Below are positions 1 to 9,960 of a stretch of 26,719 bases of DNA, piece after piece. The number at the start of each line of letters is the position of its first letter. Position 1 is the stretch's first letter. The stretch spans positions 1 through 26,719 of the forward strand of contig JAAPAO010000503.1 in the NCBI GenBank assembly GCA_013115145.1, in the 5' to 3' direction. The translations under genes and the position numbers were made by a program. This stretch comes from Perkinsus chesapeaki. Its lineage: Eukaryota; Perkinsozoa; Perkinsida; Perkinsidae. The notes beneath the pieces were generated by a model. That model was not told the origin of the DNA. It saw only the letters and a list, made by a program, of their open reading frames with translations, and did no database searches.

Positions 1-177
1 GAGATGTATTGGTATGGGTGCTGTGGGGTATGGGTTTTGGGGACAGTAATTGGCCCTTAGCAGTGTAGGTCCGTCCCCCCCCTCACCTTGCCCCCCCACT
101 GTCAAGTACTCAGCTACGCCACTGCTCTCGATCAGTCTTTTCTACTTCGTACTACAATGGACCGAGGCTACTGACAG

Positions 178-1265
178 GTCCCCGTATCCGAAGTTAACTG
201 GGATTTCTCGAAAACAGACAACTGGCTGCCTCTGTTCGGCGACGGAGAGCTAACCTCGCTCATCGAGTCTGATACTCTCACCTCGATACAGGTATGGCTG
301 TCCCAGACCCGGAACGTGGTCACCCGCTTCTCAGGCTGATAACGTTAAGTATAGCATGTTCTCTCAAGCTTACGTTGACAGACTTCAAAGTAACTTGCAG
401 TCAAAGCTGGAGAACAACGTACGTCAGTATCGGAGCTACATAGGAAACAGTAAGTATCCTTCCTACTTTGAAGGGTGCCCCTGATGAACTGGGCTATCCT
501 CGATGATCGGCGAACCCGGCGAGCCTCTGAGTGATATTCGCCGCGTTTGGGAAACCTCGCCGAGAGCTTCCTGTTGGTAGCTTTGACGTTGGTAAATTCA
601 CTAACCAAACGACAAGAGCACGTTGCATTCATATAGTTAACCTCGTGTACTCTGGTCTTAATGAGGGATTCATTCGGCCCACAAGCCATGGCTGATGGGA
701 TCGGCTCGACTATGCTATGTTAGTTTCATTTGTGAATTGTGAGCACTTTAAGATATGCTAGCCTGGATTCTCTGAGCCATAACACAGCCTCCTGTGCTAG
801 AGTCTACTCTTGTAGGCCTTACGAGACTGGACTCGCGTCTCCGATCCTCACTTGCTGAAATTTGCGCTCAGTTTGAGGGGTATGCGCAGACTTACCGTGA
901 AACAGGCAATGACGTCGCTTACCCTCTGCGATCCAAAGGAGTAAGTACGTTTGCTGCCTTTTTGGAGAGTTCGGGTCTTGAAGGTGCCTGAAGTCTCAGA
1001 GGCTAACCTAGAAGAGAGCATGAGAAATCTTGAACAGATCACCGAAAGCACTTGCATTTACGGCGTTCCCATAAACGTCCCTTATACAGATGCAAATACG
1101 ATCTGGCACAAGGCGAGTGCGATCTCGCAAAACCATCTACTGATTTCATTTTAGCAGGTTCTCAACACCGGGGCGTTGGACCCGGTTGGCCAGTCCTGCG
1201 ACTTCGGTGTCGCTGTGCGCATATTCAGCTATCCTGGAAACGTTCTCAGTGTCTGGGCGTTTGTT
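178..1265 (+). CDS. CC2D2A/CEP76-like ciliary protein, C-terminal part (5'-partial, multi-exon)
   Basis: Exons by phase: 178-291, 335-449, 532-591, 637 to about 658, 801-940, 984-1112, 1158 to about 1265. Introns are 43, 82, 45, about 140, 43 and 45 nt. The first exons encode DNWLPLF and, after a short gap, a helical segment around AYVDRLQSNLQSKLENNVRQY. The last encode YGVPINVPYTD, then a Cys/Gly stretch, then YPGNVLSVWAFV. This order (W-x-P-L-F, helical linker, HG-P-x-x-x-P-Y-T-D, then YPxNxxSVW) is what I recall for the C-terminus of CC2D2A and CEP76, which act at the ciliary transition zone and centriole. The start lies left of the window. After about 1265 the model is uncertain: one phase-consistent path continues through short exons to a stop near 1548. 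The 637-658 exon and its long intron are the weakest part. Family assignment is from memory of motifs, so moderate. Confidence 0.55.
1113..1157 (+). other. GC-AG intron
   Basis: The reading frame of exons 984-1112 and 1158 onward is continuous only if this 45-nt piece is removed with a GC donor (AAG|GCGAGTG) and an AG acceptor after a T-rich tract (TTTTAGCAG). The piece carries an in-frame TAG. No GT donor nearby keeps phase and preserves both conserved family motifs that flank it. Confidence 0.5.
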
Positions 1266-1559
1266 GTATGTTGCACCAGAGAATGATGATATGTATTGTA
1301 AAGCGGTGTCGGTCGTTGATAGCTTTGAGTTTGCACAGTGTTAGAGCTGAGTTGAGATCATTCTTGAACATCCATACCATGCTGAGAATATGCAATCTCA
1401 TTCAGGCCGTACGAGTCTCCGTCTTCTTGCCTTGTCACTTTGTCACAGCATACTTCTAAGGACCTGTGGGGGCAAAAGCCCAGTAAGCAAACACTCAAAA
1501 CAGCAAAAACAGAGACAGCTGAACCTCAAACTCTCTATCGAACCTGATGAACGAATCCT

Positions 1560-2830
1560 TCGTTATAAGACCCAAAACTAGCGAACACTATCAAGGGTTC
1601 TCCTTTTATGGTCTGGACACGACCCTTACGTGGGTAGCATGTGCTGAGCGCGTTGTGTTGCAGTGAGTGCTGGATCGCGCGCAACAGAATCTGAGTAAAT
1701 CTTCTTAAAGCAATTCGCCAACTAAAGCCACTGATAGTGCTTCTCTTCAAAGCAGCGTGGCTCGCTGCTAGGTCTGCGCAGCCTCGAACGCGAGACCATC
1801 TGAGAGTCGCTGTCGGTTCTTGTGAATGGGATTCTTGCCTAAAAGGTGCGCAAAGATGTGCACGCAGTAGTAGTACAGCTGTAAATGGAGCGATCCAAGG
1901 AATCACAAGGTTCAGCTTTGATCATATATCAACCACTGGTCAGTAGGCGGCATTTACATTCATTTGCGACTGTTATCCAACACTCCTCAGTCCCGATGGC
2001 GTAGTTAAATATACAAGTATACTCAAAAACTCTCCAGGTTTCAAGCTCTAGCCAAGAAGCTTGCAAAGCAAATAGCTAAAGGAATTTGCTTCAAATGAAA
2101 GTGCAGCACTAAGAAGTACGAAATCGACTTTATCCGGAGTAAAACGCGCAAAAAAAGCTCTATACAGGATGGAAGCGTCCTAGAATACACAGTAAGTACA
2201 TGCCCCATAGTCTGGACAAATCATCAACTGGCTTCTGCCCCCGGTACTCCAAAGATGCGCCTAGCTTTACTATCAATCTGTGGGTGCGTGCTATTTCGGG
2301 CTGCTGCAGGTCAGCGATCTGTTGATATCAGGCTTAGTCGATTGTCACAACCCAACCCTAGTCGTCGATGCTTTCGGGCACTGGTACTGTAAAAGCAGTT
2401 CGAGACAGCACTCCTGAGAATTCCCTAATACGGTCAACAACACCGCGCTACATTTAGCTATACTGTACATTGCATAGTATGCGAGATATGCAGTTACAGA
2501 ACAACTACCACTACTGCATATATCAATTACAGTAACTGCTCGATTACAGCTACCTTACTCGCTTATCTGAGGTAATTTAAGAGTAAACCAGTTACAGTAC
2601 GAACAGAACGGTTTACAGTAAACCGAAGCGAACAAGGCATCGAGGCAATTACTTGGTCGGAAGGGAAAATGAGCATGCGTGCTCAGTCTTTCCCGCTTGT
2701 TGGGAAGCGCTTGGCGAGCTGTAGCACAACTCGAAGTCGACTGCTTGTATCTCCACCTCAGAGAATCTAGAATCACGGCGTCTTTTTTGCGGTATTTTCT
2801 ATAAAGTTGCTAACTTGGCTGATTGGCTAT
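1560..2830. other. Intergenic region, no supported gene
   Basis: Open frames exist on both strands at about 1535-1950 (123 aa minus, 69 aa plus), but they are Arg/Ser-rich mirror images with no recognisable motif. The stretch 2470-2560 has several interrupted copies of the word TTACAG/CAGTTAC, a weak dispersed repeat. Otherwise I see nothing I can support until the acceptor before the 2870 gene. Confidence 0.4.
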
Positions 2831-2837
2831 TGTCTTC

Positions 2838-2839
2838 AG
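2838..2839 (+). promoter_or_regulatory. Candidate 3' splice acceptor (possible spliced-leader site)
   Basis: TGTCTTCAG|CTTTACTTTCCC leaves a 30-nt leader before the ATG at 2870. The gene itself needs no intron and no upstream coding exon is visible. The same layout recurs before the genes at 5549 and 24965. Confidence 0.35.
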
Positions 2840-2869
2840 CTTTACTTTCCCTTTTGACCCTTTACGATA

Positions 2870-3289
2870 ATGCGCTGCACCTACATCGTTCTTATCGCCT
2901 GCACCGTGCTCCAGATGATGGCCCAAATAACCCCTCCTTCTGGCGAGTACTGTGGCACCTTTACGAGTGATGTATTCGACTTACAGTTGACGGTTACTGG
3001 CAATACCGGAAACACCTTTGACATCTCAGGAACGCTCTCATTGGCAGGCGGTGACCCAAACTCTGCTGAAGAGACTGACATTCCCTACGAGTTCAATTCG
3101 GCCACTGGTACGATCACAGTTACCGATCTCGACAAGATCCAAGATTTCCTCAACGAACTAGGAGCCCCTATCTCAAGCGGTGCCCTTGGCACGTTCAACT
3201 ACGATGGTACCGCCCTATCGTCGAGCGCCTTAGATGACTTTGAGCTGACGAACGCTGGTTGTGCTTCGAGAAGATCTTTGCGAGCTTAG
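2870..3289 (+). CDS. Small secreted protein, TPPSG-YCG family, copy 1
   Basis: Single open frame of 139 aa starting at an ATG. Residues 1-18 form a hydrophobic signal peptide (core YIVLIACTVLQMMA). The mature part begins near ITPPSGEYCGTF and is rich in Ser, Thr, Asp, Gly and Leu. It has repeated short strands (TVTGNTGNTFDISG; GTITVTDLDKIQDFL), suggesting a small beta-rich extracellular domain with few Cys (one in YCG, one near the C-terminus in NAGC). A near-collinear relative lies at 5549-5959: shared landmarks are TPPSG(E/D)YCG, FDI, LAGG, I(T/S)VTD, a K-x-Q helix, YDG(T/S)ALSS and F-x-LT. I do not recognise a named family; it resembles hypothetical secreted proteins of Perkinsus. The C-terminal tail ASRRSLRA is extra relative to copy 2. 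Function unknown; export from the cell is an inference from the signal peptide. Confidence 0.75.
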   Translation: MRCTYIVLIACTVLQMMAQITPPSGEYCGTFTSDVFDLQLTVTGNTGNTFDISGTLSLAGGDPNSAEETDIPYEFNSATGTITVTDLDKIQDFLNELGAPISSGALGTFNYDGTALSSSALDDFELTNAGCASRRSLRA

Positions 3290-3299
3290 TGAGGATAGC

Positions 3300-5500
3300 A
3301 TCTTGTTATCCTTGGTATAGGAACATAAGTGTTGACATATGTCTTGATCATTCCCAAACACTAGCACCGTCAGGTAGTTGTACCTAGTGTATACGTTCAC
3401 ATTGCCCTCGTATGTGAGCTAGCGACTTTCTGTTAAAACTCCATGTTGCTGGGTTGTAGCTTTGTGCTAGAACTTCGGTTTCTAAGGGTGATGCGTTGTT
3501 GGTTGGGTTCAGTACACCCGAAAGTATGCATTATCGAACTGAGAGGCGTAGCATTCAGATTTGAATCACAGTCAATCAGAGCCCCTGATCCAGGTGGTGA
3601 TTAGAATAAGCCCTAGAAAACACCCGTTATCCTCCATTTTCACTGATTAACCATCGCGATCTCCCTAGCTCCCAACTCTACATTTCTGAGGCGTCTGACG
3701 CAATGTCTCTAGCAGAACTCTGGCTTGGGCCGAGCGCCTCAGTCGAATCACTTGGTGAGTGCATTATTAAAATACCGTTATGACTAAAGGTTACTAATAT
3801 AATATTGGTTGCGGAAGTTGGGTGGTTCAATGAGCGGGTGCTAGCGCGCAATATGCGGCGGACCTAGTTCTTGAATGGCAAAGTGCCATCAAGAAAAGTA
3901 CCGAAAGTACGGGACGCGAGCGGAAGCCGATAACGAAATGCAATGCGCATTGAGCGATAGTCCCTTGGATGTAGCACTGCGGGTGCTACTCAGCGCAGCC
4001 AAGCATAACGGTCGTGAGACAAATGAAAAATTCACCTTAATAATGAAAAATGCGGGCGGTATCATAGGGCACTGACTCAGTGCCACTGAGTATATCTGGA
4101 TATAAATTCGTAGGTACGGCGGACTGGGAGGAAGTGGTAAGGGCAAAGCTGCCTATAAGGCAAAGCTTAGCCCAACCATCGAAGCACTCACGTCAGGTCT
4201 CTGCAAATGAGTAACTCAAACGCAGAGGACTAAGGTGAGCGCACTCCCCATACCCTAGAACGAGAAAAGAAAAAAAAGGGAAAATGGGCAGGGAGGATAA
4301 AACTCCACACAAGGGCGATCGACATGAGTTTTCTGCTCTACTCTATCATTATGAACAGAAGCTACGCAGCTTACACAATCATCAAATCTCAGAATCGTGG
4401 CGGAGCGAAGCGTCCCCCGATGAACGAATTTACCCGCGTCGAACCTTGCAGGTTTAACTAAACATTATAGGCCTGTACATGTCCACGTGGCCTATGCCAG
4501 AACTGCGCCCGTCACTTCGCGTTGCAGAGAGCCATCGACCGGATAGGAGGAGCCTCCTTAGAATTCTTCAACCAACTTTTGGCTTTCATATACTTTGGAT
4601 ACTACACCATTTCCCGGTCAACTTATAGCTTCGACGATCGAAAACCACGTTTTTATTCAGAGCTAAATAGCACGGGTATCAGCGCGTCTTGCATATCCTG
4701 TTAAAACTTCGTATTAATAGCATCCGCAATGATCCGAACCGGCTCTCTCATGTGCTGCATCTGCAACGATTCATCAGAAAAGCTTATCATGAGAACGAAT
4801 AGGACGATGCATTAAATTTCGCTCTAGTAAATTGCAACTTGCTGGTGGATACGCTCCTGCGCCTATCCGTACCGACACCGAAGGGCGATGGAAGCGGATT
4901 AATTGCGCTCCCTTGATTGCGAACCCATATTACGTGCTTGCCTTTTTCCTCCTGAATATCTGTATCCTTATGTTGGCGGACCCTAGCCGGCAAGTGACTT
5001 CTTATGCTTCAGCATCAGTCTGAGTATCACCGGTGTTATTGAGTAGGTATATGGATGAAGCTACGTACGCACTGGAGTGTATACGCCTCTTGCTTGCAGT
5101 AGCTTTGCAGTGTCGAGTCAGATAACTCGTCGACGGGCACTCGTCGCAACTTAGACTGCTCAATAGGATAGTCTTGACTGGTATCCCATAGCTTCTCAGT
5201 ATAACTTTGTCGGAGTATCACCTAGAAGACGTCTTCACCACTTCTGGTATGCTCTATTGTGCACGCGAACCTCGGCTACTATTCCTCGTCACCTAAGCTC
5301 GTTACTTCAACTCACTCTCAAAGCTAAGGGTAACTCTCGAAGCTGGCTGATTTAGTTTTGTGATTGAGAAACCAAGGGTTTGCAATCATTCGCATACATC
5401 TTCATTTTCCATGTTTCCGTCCCTCTTGAAGGGTTCATTCTACTTCCCAGCTTCGAAAACCGCATCTCTCTAGTCAGGTTTGGCCCTGCATGTTTCCTGT
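3300..5500. other. Intergenic region, no supported gene
   Basis: Several frames of 60-85 codons (3875-4075 plus, 3889-4146 minus, 4522-4704 plus, 4832-5023 plus, 5036-5221 minus) have no motif, no relative and no splice context, and I do not call them. A 7-bp perfect hairpin with a 5-nt loop sits at 3971-3989. A purine tract (GAGAAAAGAAAAAAAAGGG) lies at about 4261-4281. Confidence 0.4.
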
Positions 5501-5514
5501 TTGTGCTTCAGCTC

Positions 5515-5516
5515 AG
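5515..5516 (+). promoter_or_regulatory. Candidate 3' splice acceptor (possible spliced-leader site)
   Basis: CTTCAGCTCAG|TTTTTTCTATTC leaves 32 nt before the ATG at 5549. An alternative AG lies 5 nt upstream. It matches the spacing before the 2870 paralogue and before the subtilase. Confidence 0.35.
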
Positions 5517-5548
5517 TTTTTTCTATTCTTTTCGATCCACTCACAACT

Positions 5549-5959
5549 ATGCGTTTTGGCTACGTTGCTGCCATCGCCTCCGTGTTCAGCCAGCTGGCGG
5601 TTGGGGTAACTCCCCCATCTGGTGACTACTGTGGTTCTTACAAGCATAGCCTGGTCAACTTGTCGAAGGCGAAAGTAAACTTCAAGAACGGGGATGTCTT
5701 TGACATTTTGGTCACGGCCTCGATTCTTGCTGGTGGGCCAAAGGATGCCCAGCAAACTGAGGTCTCCTACACTTTCGACGTGTCTTCTGGAAAGATATCT
5801 GTTACCGACGTAACGAAGGTTCAAAGCCTCCTTAAAGACCTTGGCGCGGAGGCTTTTGCTCCTTTGGTTACGAAAGCTTTCTTAGAGTTCAGTTATGACG
5901 GAAGTGCGCTCTCATCCGGCCTGGCGCCCGGTTTCAAGCTAACGAAAGATGCTTGCTAA
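5549..5959 (+). CDS. Small secreted protein, TPPSG-YCG family, copy 2
   Basis: 136-aa open frame. I start it at the ATG at 5549 because this gives a clean signal peptide (MRFGYVAAIASVFSQLAVGV) aligned with copy 1. The in-frame start at 5480 would add 23 residues across a likely splice acceptor. The mature protein begins VTPPSGDYCGSY and keeps the family order: YCG, VFDI, ILAGGPKDAQQTEV, YTFDVSSGKISVTDV, a KVQSLLKDLGA helix, YDGSALSSG, FKLTKDAC. Compared with copy 1 it has a longer insert after KDLGA, more Lys, and ends at the Cys. The two copies lie in the same orientation 2.3 kb apart, which fits an old tandem duplication. Function unknown; secretion is inferred. Confidence 0.75.
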   Translation: MRFGYVAAIASVFSQLAVGVTPPSGDYCGSYKHSLVNLSKAKVNFKNGDVFDILVTASILAGGPKDAQQTEVSYTFDVSSGKISVTDVTKVQSLLKDLGAEAFAPLVTKAFLEFSYDGSALSSGLAPGFKLTKDAC

Positions 5960-5969
5960 AGCCTCTTAA

Positions 5970-6805
5970 GTGTGTACGATATACGATACATAGCGTCATT
6001 GTCTTATATGTCTCTTCTTAATGTTGGTATTTGTCCTGGTATTGCCACACCCCTGCTAGAAATATCTCACTTTCATGTTCGTTTTTTGGCTGCGTTTTTC
6101 TTGCCATCAGAAATGTAGATAGTAGTTCTATCATAGTACCCATCAACGCGCGGCCATGTAGGTTTGTGTAGGCTTCTTCGATAAAGGTGTTGTGTTAGTG
6201 CTGCTTGTCAGTCGATAAACTCTACCACAGTACGTCGAATAGTCAGGAATTTACTGACGAGATTAGCACTTGCAATGAGCTCTCTATAGGGGCAACTCAG
6301 TCTTTCACGGAACGCAAGTCGTGAACTTCAACAAGGCATGCAACAAAGCTCCTCTGATAAAACGCAACGTGTGCACAAGACCTTTCCCGTGCTATCCACG
6401 CTACTATTTCCACTTAGAAGGAAATTGCCGCGCAACTGTTAATCGTTATCGCCTTGTAGTGTGGCATACGGTCATCCGTCGTGATCGGCAACTGCGTGCA
6501 AGGACATTCCTACAGTGCGCATACTGCACAGCTGTAGTCGAGGATAAACTACTGAAGTGAATCACTTCAAGTGATCGGTGAAGTGTAACACCACCAGCTT
6601 TAGCCCAACGATCCCGAATAACGAAAGGTCCGGCATCCCTAGGACAGGCTATCTTCACCACTACCAGGTCTGAGAACGCGAGAAACAAGTTCATCTTTTT
6701 GAAACTTTGCACTTCGATTCGCAAGGGCATCGATGCTAAATGGGACAGTCCTTCTCCATGTTACACAGCACGTCAGTAGACATCAAACTTCACTGGTGTA
6801 GATTC
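5970..6805. other. Region between convergent genes, no supported gene
   Basis: Two overlapping frames on opposite strands (6321-6560 plus, 6446-6730 minus) lack motifs and are not called. A 17-nt palindrome with a single central base lies at 6553-6569, and a third partial copy of its arm (GTGAAGTG) follows at 6578-6585. The region lies between the 3' ends of the 5549 gene and the GT61 gene. Confidence 0.4.
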
Positions 6806-6810
6806 GGGAA

Positions 6811-9650
6811 TTAGGGTGAGACTCTGCCGCTCGGACACATAGCTTGTATGAATAGCTGCTTTGATCTTCGTACCCGATCTACTAGTTCAGTATACTGGAG
6901 ACTAAGCGTCTCGAGGTCTACAGGGAAGGACCGAGACCCAAAGCCATACGACTGGGGAGGGTTCCAGTTGTCAACGTGTCGGAGGCCAGACCAAAGTGCT
7001 AAATGATTGAACAAACACCATACGGGGCATTCATTTGGATGAGCTTGCCGATCATGCCACAACTCGAGGTAACCACCGTACTTCGGCAGGAACGTCACAT
7101 ACGTTGCCCCAGCCCCATGTGGGGTGATAAGAATGTCGTGACTTGATATTGTCATTATCTGTTCTCGAACGCTCATCCCAGCAAAGTCAAGAGCAGTAAC
7201 CGTCACGCCAGAATCTTTTTCCAGCATTGCTATCAAGTCTTCCTCGTTCGACACCTACCAGCATACTCCGACAGGACCTTCGTTCCGGTACCACTCACCT
7301 GACGTGTCACACTTCCTCTTCGGGCTAGGAAAAGGACCTTCACAGAATGAGTATCAACGGGCTTGCCAAGTAGTCCATAGTGCGCGAGTATCGTATATGC
7401 CAGCCCTACAGGGGCCCTCATCGGGTGGGTGCATCCTACAGCAATGAACGCTCGACACGTCAACTCTTGTGGCGATAGGTGCATAATGTACGTCCGTTGG
7501 GTAGCCGAAGACTTACTTATGGCAACTTCGTAATGATTAGCTTGGAATGGTGTGTTATGCATCGATGGAGCAATGATGACAGGTCCTCGTAAAAGTATCT
7601 TTTCTTGGGGAAGATCCCCAAGCGTCATCACTTCTCCCGCGATAGAGCTCATTAACTCAGTGTGCCACACTTTTATGTTGTTATCAAGGAAAATAACTCT
7701 AACTCTCGGACCAGGTTCAATACCAAAAACGGATAAAGCTTGGTAAACGTTGAGATAGTGCATATAACTGTGCCACAAATTCTGATCTTCCCGCTTGCCG
7801 TTGCTCTCGCGCCAGGTCAACACTGTAGGACCCTCCAACACCCGAACAGGATTCGGTAACACATTCTTCCAGGTGGCTGATTCAATCAAGTCCCGTACGA
7901 AGTTGCCCGTGAAAAGTCCGTCGATATCGGGAGTTTCCACGTGCCTGTCGCACTGCCCTGATAAAAACCCAGGTCTGTAATTGAAGTATGCCTCTTGTGT
8001 GCCGCTCATCCACTCCCTATGTTTGAGACGATGGGCTTTCTGAGCTAATTGTGAGCTGAGATGGAGATGTTCCCCCCAGCAAAGATTTGCGTTATCCGCT
8101 GCAACAGGGTGAAAGGGATTATTGTCTGTTGCACAAAAGAGCTTTGATGTGACGCCGTCACAAAGACGATAGGCTGTTTGAAAGAAATTGTCGTAGTATG
8201 TTGTATCGATCAAGCGGCAATCAGGGTCCTTCTCTTGCTCCTTGAAAGGGATCATTGTCAATAGGGGGTTAAATACTTGTTCCAACTTCAAGTTCATACA
8301 CGAATCGTTTGAAGGTAGATAATCATATCGTGCTGGTGCTATCGACCTGAAACGCAAGAGGCAGCTTACCATAAGTCCTACGTAATCAAACTACTTCTTG
8401 GCGAAAGCACTAGTGAAGTTGCAAGCGGGTTAGTACTACTAACTTAGTAGCCCACCTCGATAGTTGGTCTCCAGCAGATATCGGGGAGCATTTGAGGTAG
8501 AACTGACTCGGTTCTTCCGAAATGTCTGTGGTGTTCCTATATCCTTGCACAAGTGGCATTATTCTAACCTTGAAGATGCTGCAACGCCTTTCGACCTTCC
8601 TTGACGAAGCATCTCTCCCCTTCAAGATGAAATGCACATTGCACACCCGCGCAGCGATCGTTAAGATTAGTGCAATGATGTAGTGCAGCCTGAAGAACGT
8701 ATGCACAATCTCAGCTTGGCTATTCGACCTCCAATTTGAACCATCTGTGGTCCCTATCACATGATGAAGAGTAGCACCATAGCGCGTTGGCGGATGAGAC
8801 CTTTGTAGAGTTGAACCTCTTATACCTGAACGTTTTGACAATGTCCTTCGCTGAGTTCTAAACTACTGTAGAGCTGATAGCTCTGTCTACTTTCTGAACT
8901 CCAAACACGGTTTTCAGGTGAACGGGTAAACAGACTAAGAGTGTGTACACCCGCCCACAACTGATTTCTCATCAAGCAAGTGTTGCATGTGCGGGAGGTC
9001 ATCAACATACCTTTGTCCTCTAGCGTCTACGGAAATCCCTTCCCTTTCACCCTGAGAACACTGCAGCTCTTCTCTCTGGACCTCTCTGTAGTCGATGCAA
9101 CCGGAACATTGACAATGTAGGGGAGTTGAGCCACACCTGAGATTGCTCTCACTTTGCCAATGCTTCATTTCACCAGCCTCCTTGCGAACAGCAAGGGAAG
9201 TCGCTCTTCGGGTCGCATGGCCTCCCTTCAAAGTTAGAGCCGCACCTCAAATCATCGTTTATCGTGGGTTGAGGCGCGGAGTTGGATGGTGCTCCCAATG
9301 TTGCGGTAACCGTTACCACAGGAACTCGGCTTTGTGGCACTCTAACATTACGGATTCCAATCTGATCTGATTGATCTCTTTCATGCTCCATGTCTGCACA
9401 AAGCGTACAAGGGATTGTTGCAATGGAGCCGCCACTTACATTTTTTCCGCGTTGTTTCCTCATAAGCTTTCGCTGCCTTCTCTGAGAGTTCTAGAGCACT
9501 GCGTAGCTTGGCCGATGCCTCCTTTAATGATCCTTGGAGATCCCCTCTTTCGAGAACCCACAGATTGATCAAGGCCAGTCCCAACATAAATGACATTAGC
9601 AGCATGCCAGCGCTGGGTGGATGGTACGACGGCACACCGACACGAGCCAT
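6811..9650 (-). CDS. GT61-family glycosyltransferase with chitin-binding-like and PAN-like modules
   Basis: Eight exons on the minus strand: 9650-9440, 9393-9174, 9136-9011, 8934-8826, 8689-8569, 8525-8456, 8346-7299, 7254-6811. Introns are 46, 37, 76, 136, 43, 109 and 44 nt; every phase closes, giving 782 aa. Residues 14-33 are a signal anchor (MLLMSFMLGLALINLWVL) followed by a helical stem, so a type II Golgi protein is expected. Residues about 133-160 form a Cys module (RCG, PCDP, PCCS, GWCG, HCQC, GCIDY) like chitin-binding type 1. Residues about 205-255 have a PAN/apple-like Cys pattern (CTNLNDRCAGVQC, then CFVKEG). The catalytic part is in the last two exons: VLFLARR, then NEEDL, the Q before the SHDILITPHGAG block, HGAG at 681-684, and GGYLELW. 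That is the GT61 signature (as in EOGT/AGO61 and plant xylosyltransferases). Sugar donor and acceptor cannot be read. The 8347-8455 intron could instead hold a 15-nt micro-exon. Confidence 0.85.
8935..9173 (-). other. Introns 2 and 3 of the GT61 gene and the exon between them
   Basis: The 37-nt intron 9137-9173 splits the Trp codon of the GGW-CGS motif, so the Cys module is readable only after splicing. The 76-nt intron 8935-9010 joins the codon pieces AG and T. These two junctions are the strongest hand evidence that the separate minus-strand frames belong to one gene. Confidence 0.75.
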
Positions 9651-9960
9651 TGGCCGATTACGATTGCCAGGTTATCCCAACCAACTTCCTTCAGGAAACA
9701 AACTCAGCGATAGCTTGTACAAGTGATGTTTAGGTAAAGTAGTTCCACTGGAGTCCCTATGCTCCCAAGATAGTCTCGAACTCAAGCTTAAAGTATGGAT
9801 AAAAGATACTAAGCCTTGAAGTGATACAATCGTACTTCTGAAATATTAGTAAACGATCCCCGATGGCATCACGAATGCAGCAGTTTCATTAGCCGTTACA
9901 ATAACGGGCGAGCTGCCCTTCAACGCTGCCCATCTGCTCGTCAAGTACTTACAAAGCTTA

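Noticed and set aside
345-689. 114-aa minus-strand frame
   Set aside because: It is antisense to phase-consistent exons of the CC2D2A/CEP76-like gene and has no motif.
1535-1946. Overlapping 123-aa minus and 69-aa plus frames
   Set aside because: Arg/Ser/Ala-rich low-information translations, mirror frames, no splice partner and no motif.
3875-4146. 66-aa plus and 85-aa minus frames with an internal 7-bp hairpin
   Set aside because: No relative or signal; the hairpin (3971-3989) is short enough to arise by chance and has no matching terminator or RNA context.
4832-5023. 63-aa plus frame with a hydrophobic segment (YYVLAFFLLNICILML)
   Set aside because: It could be a membrane peptide, but there is no acceptor, no homologue nearby and an overlapping minus frame; unsupported.
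7552-7980. Plus-strand frames of 61-64 aa
   Set aside because: They are antisense to the large GT61 catalytic exon.
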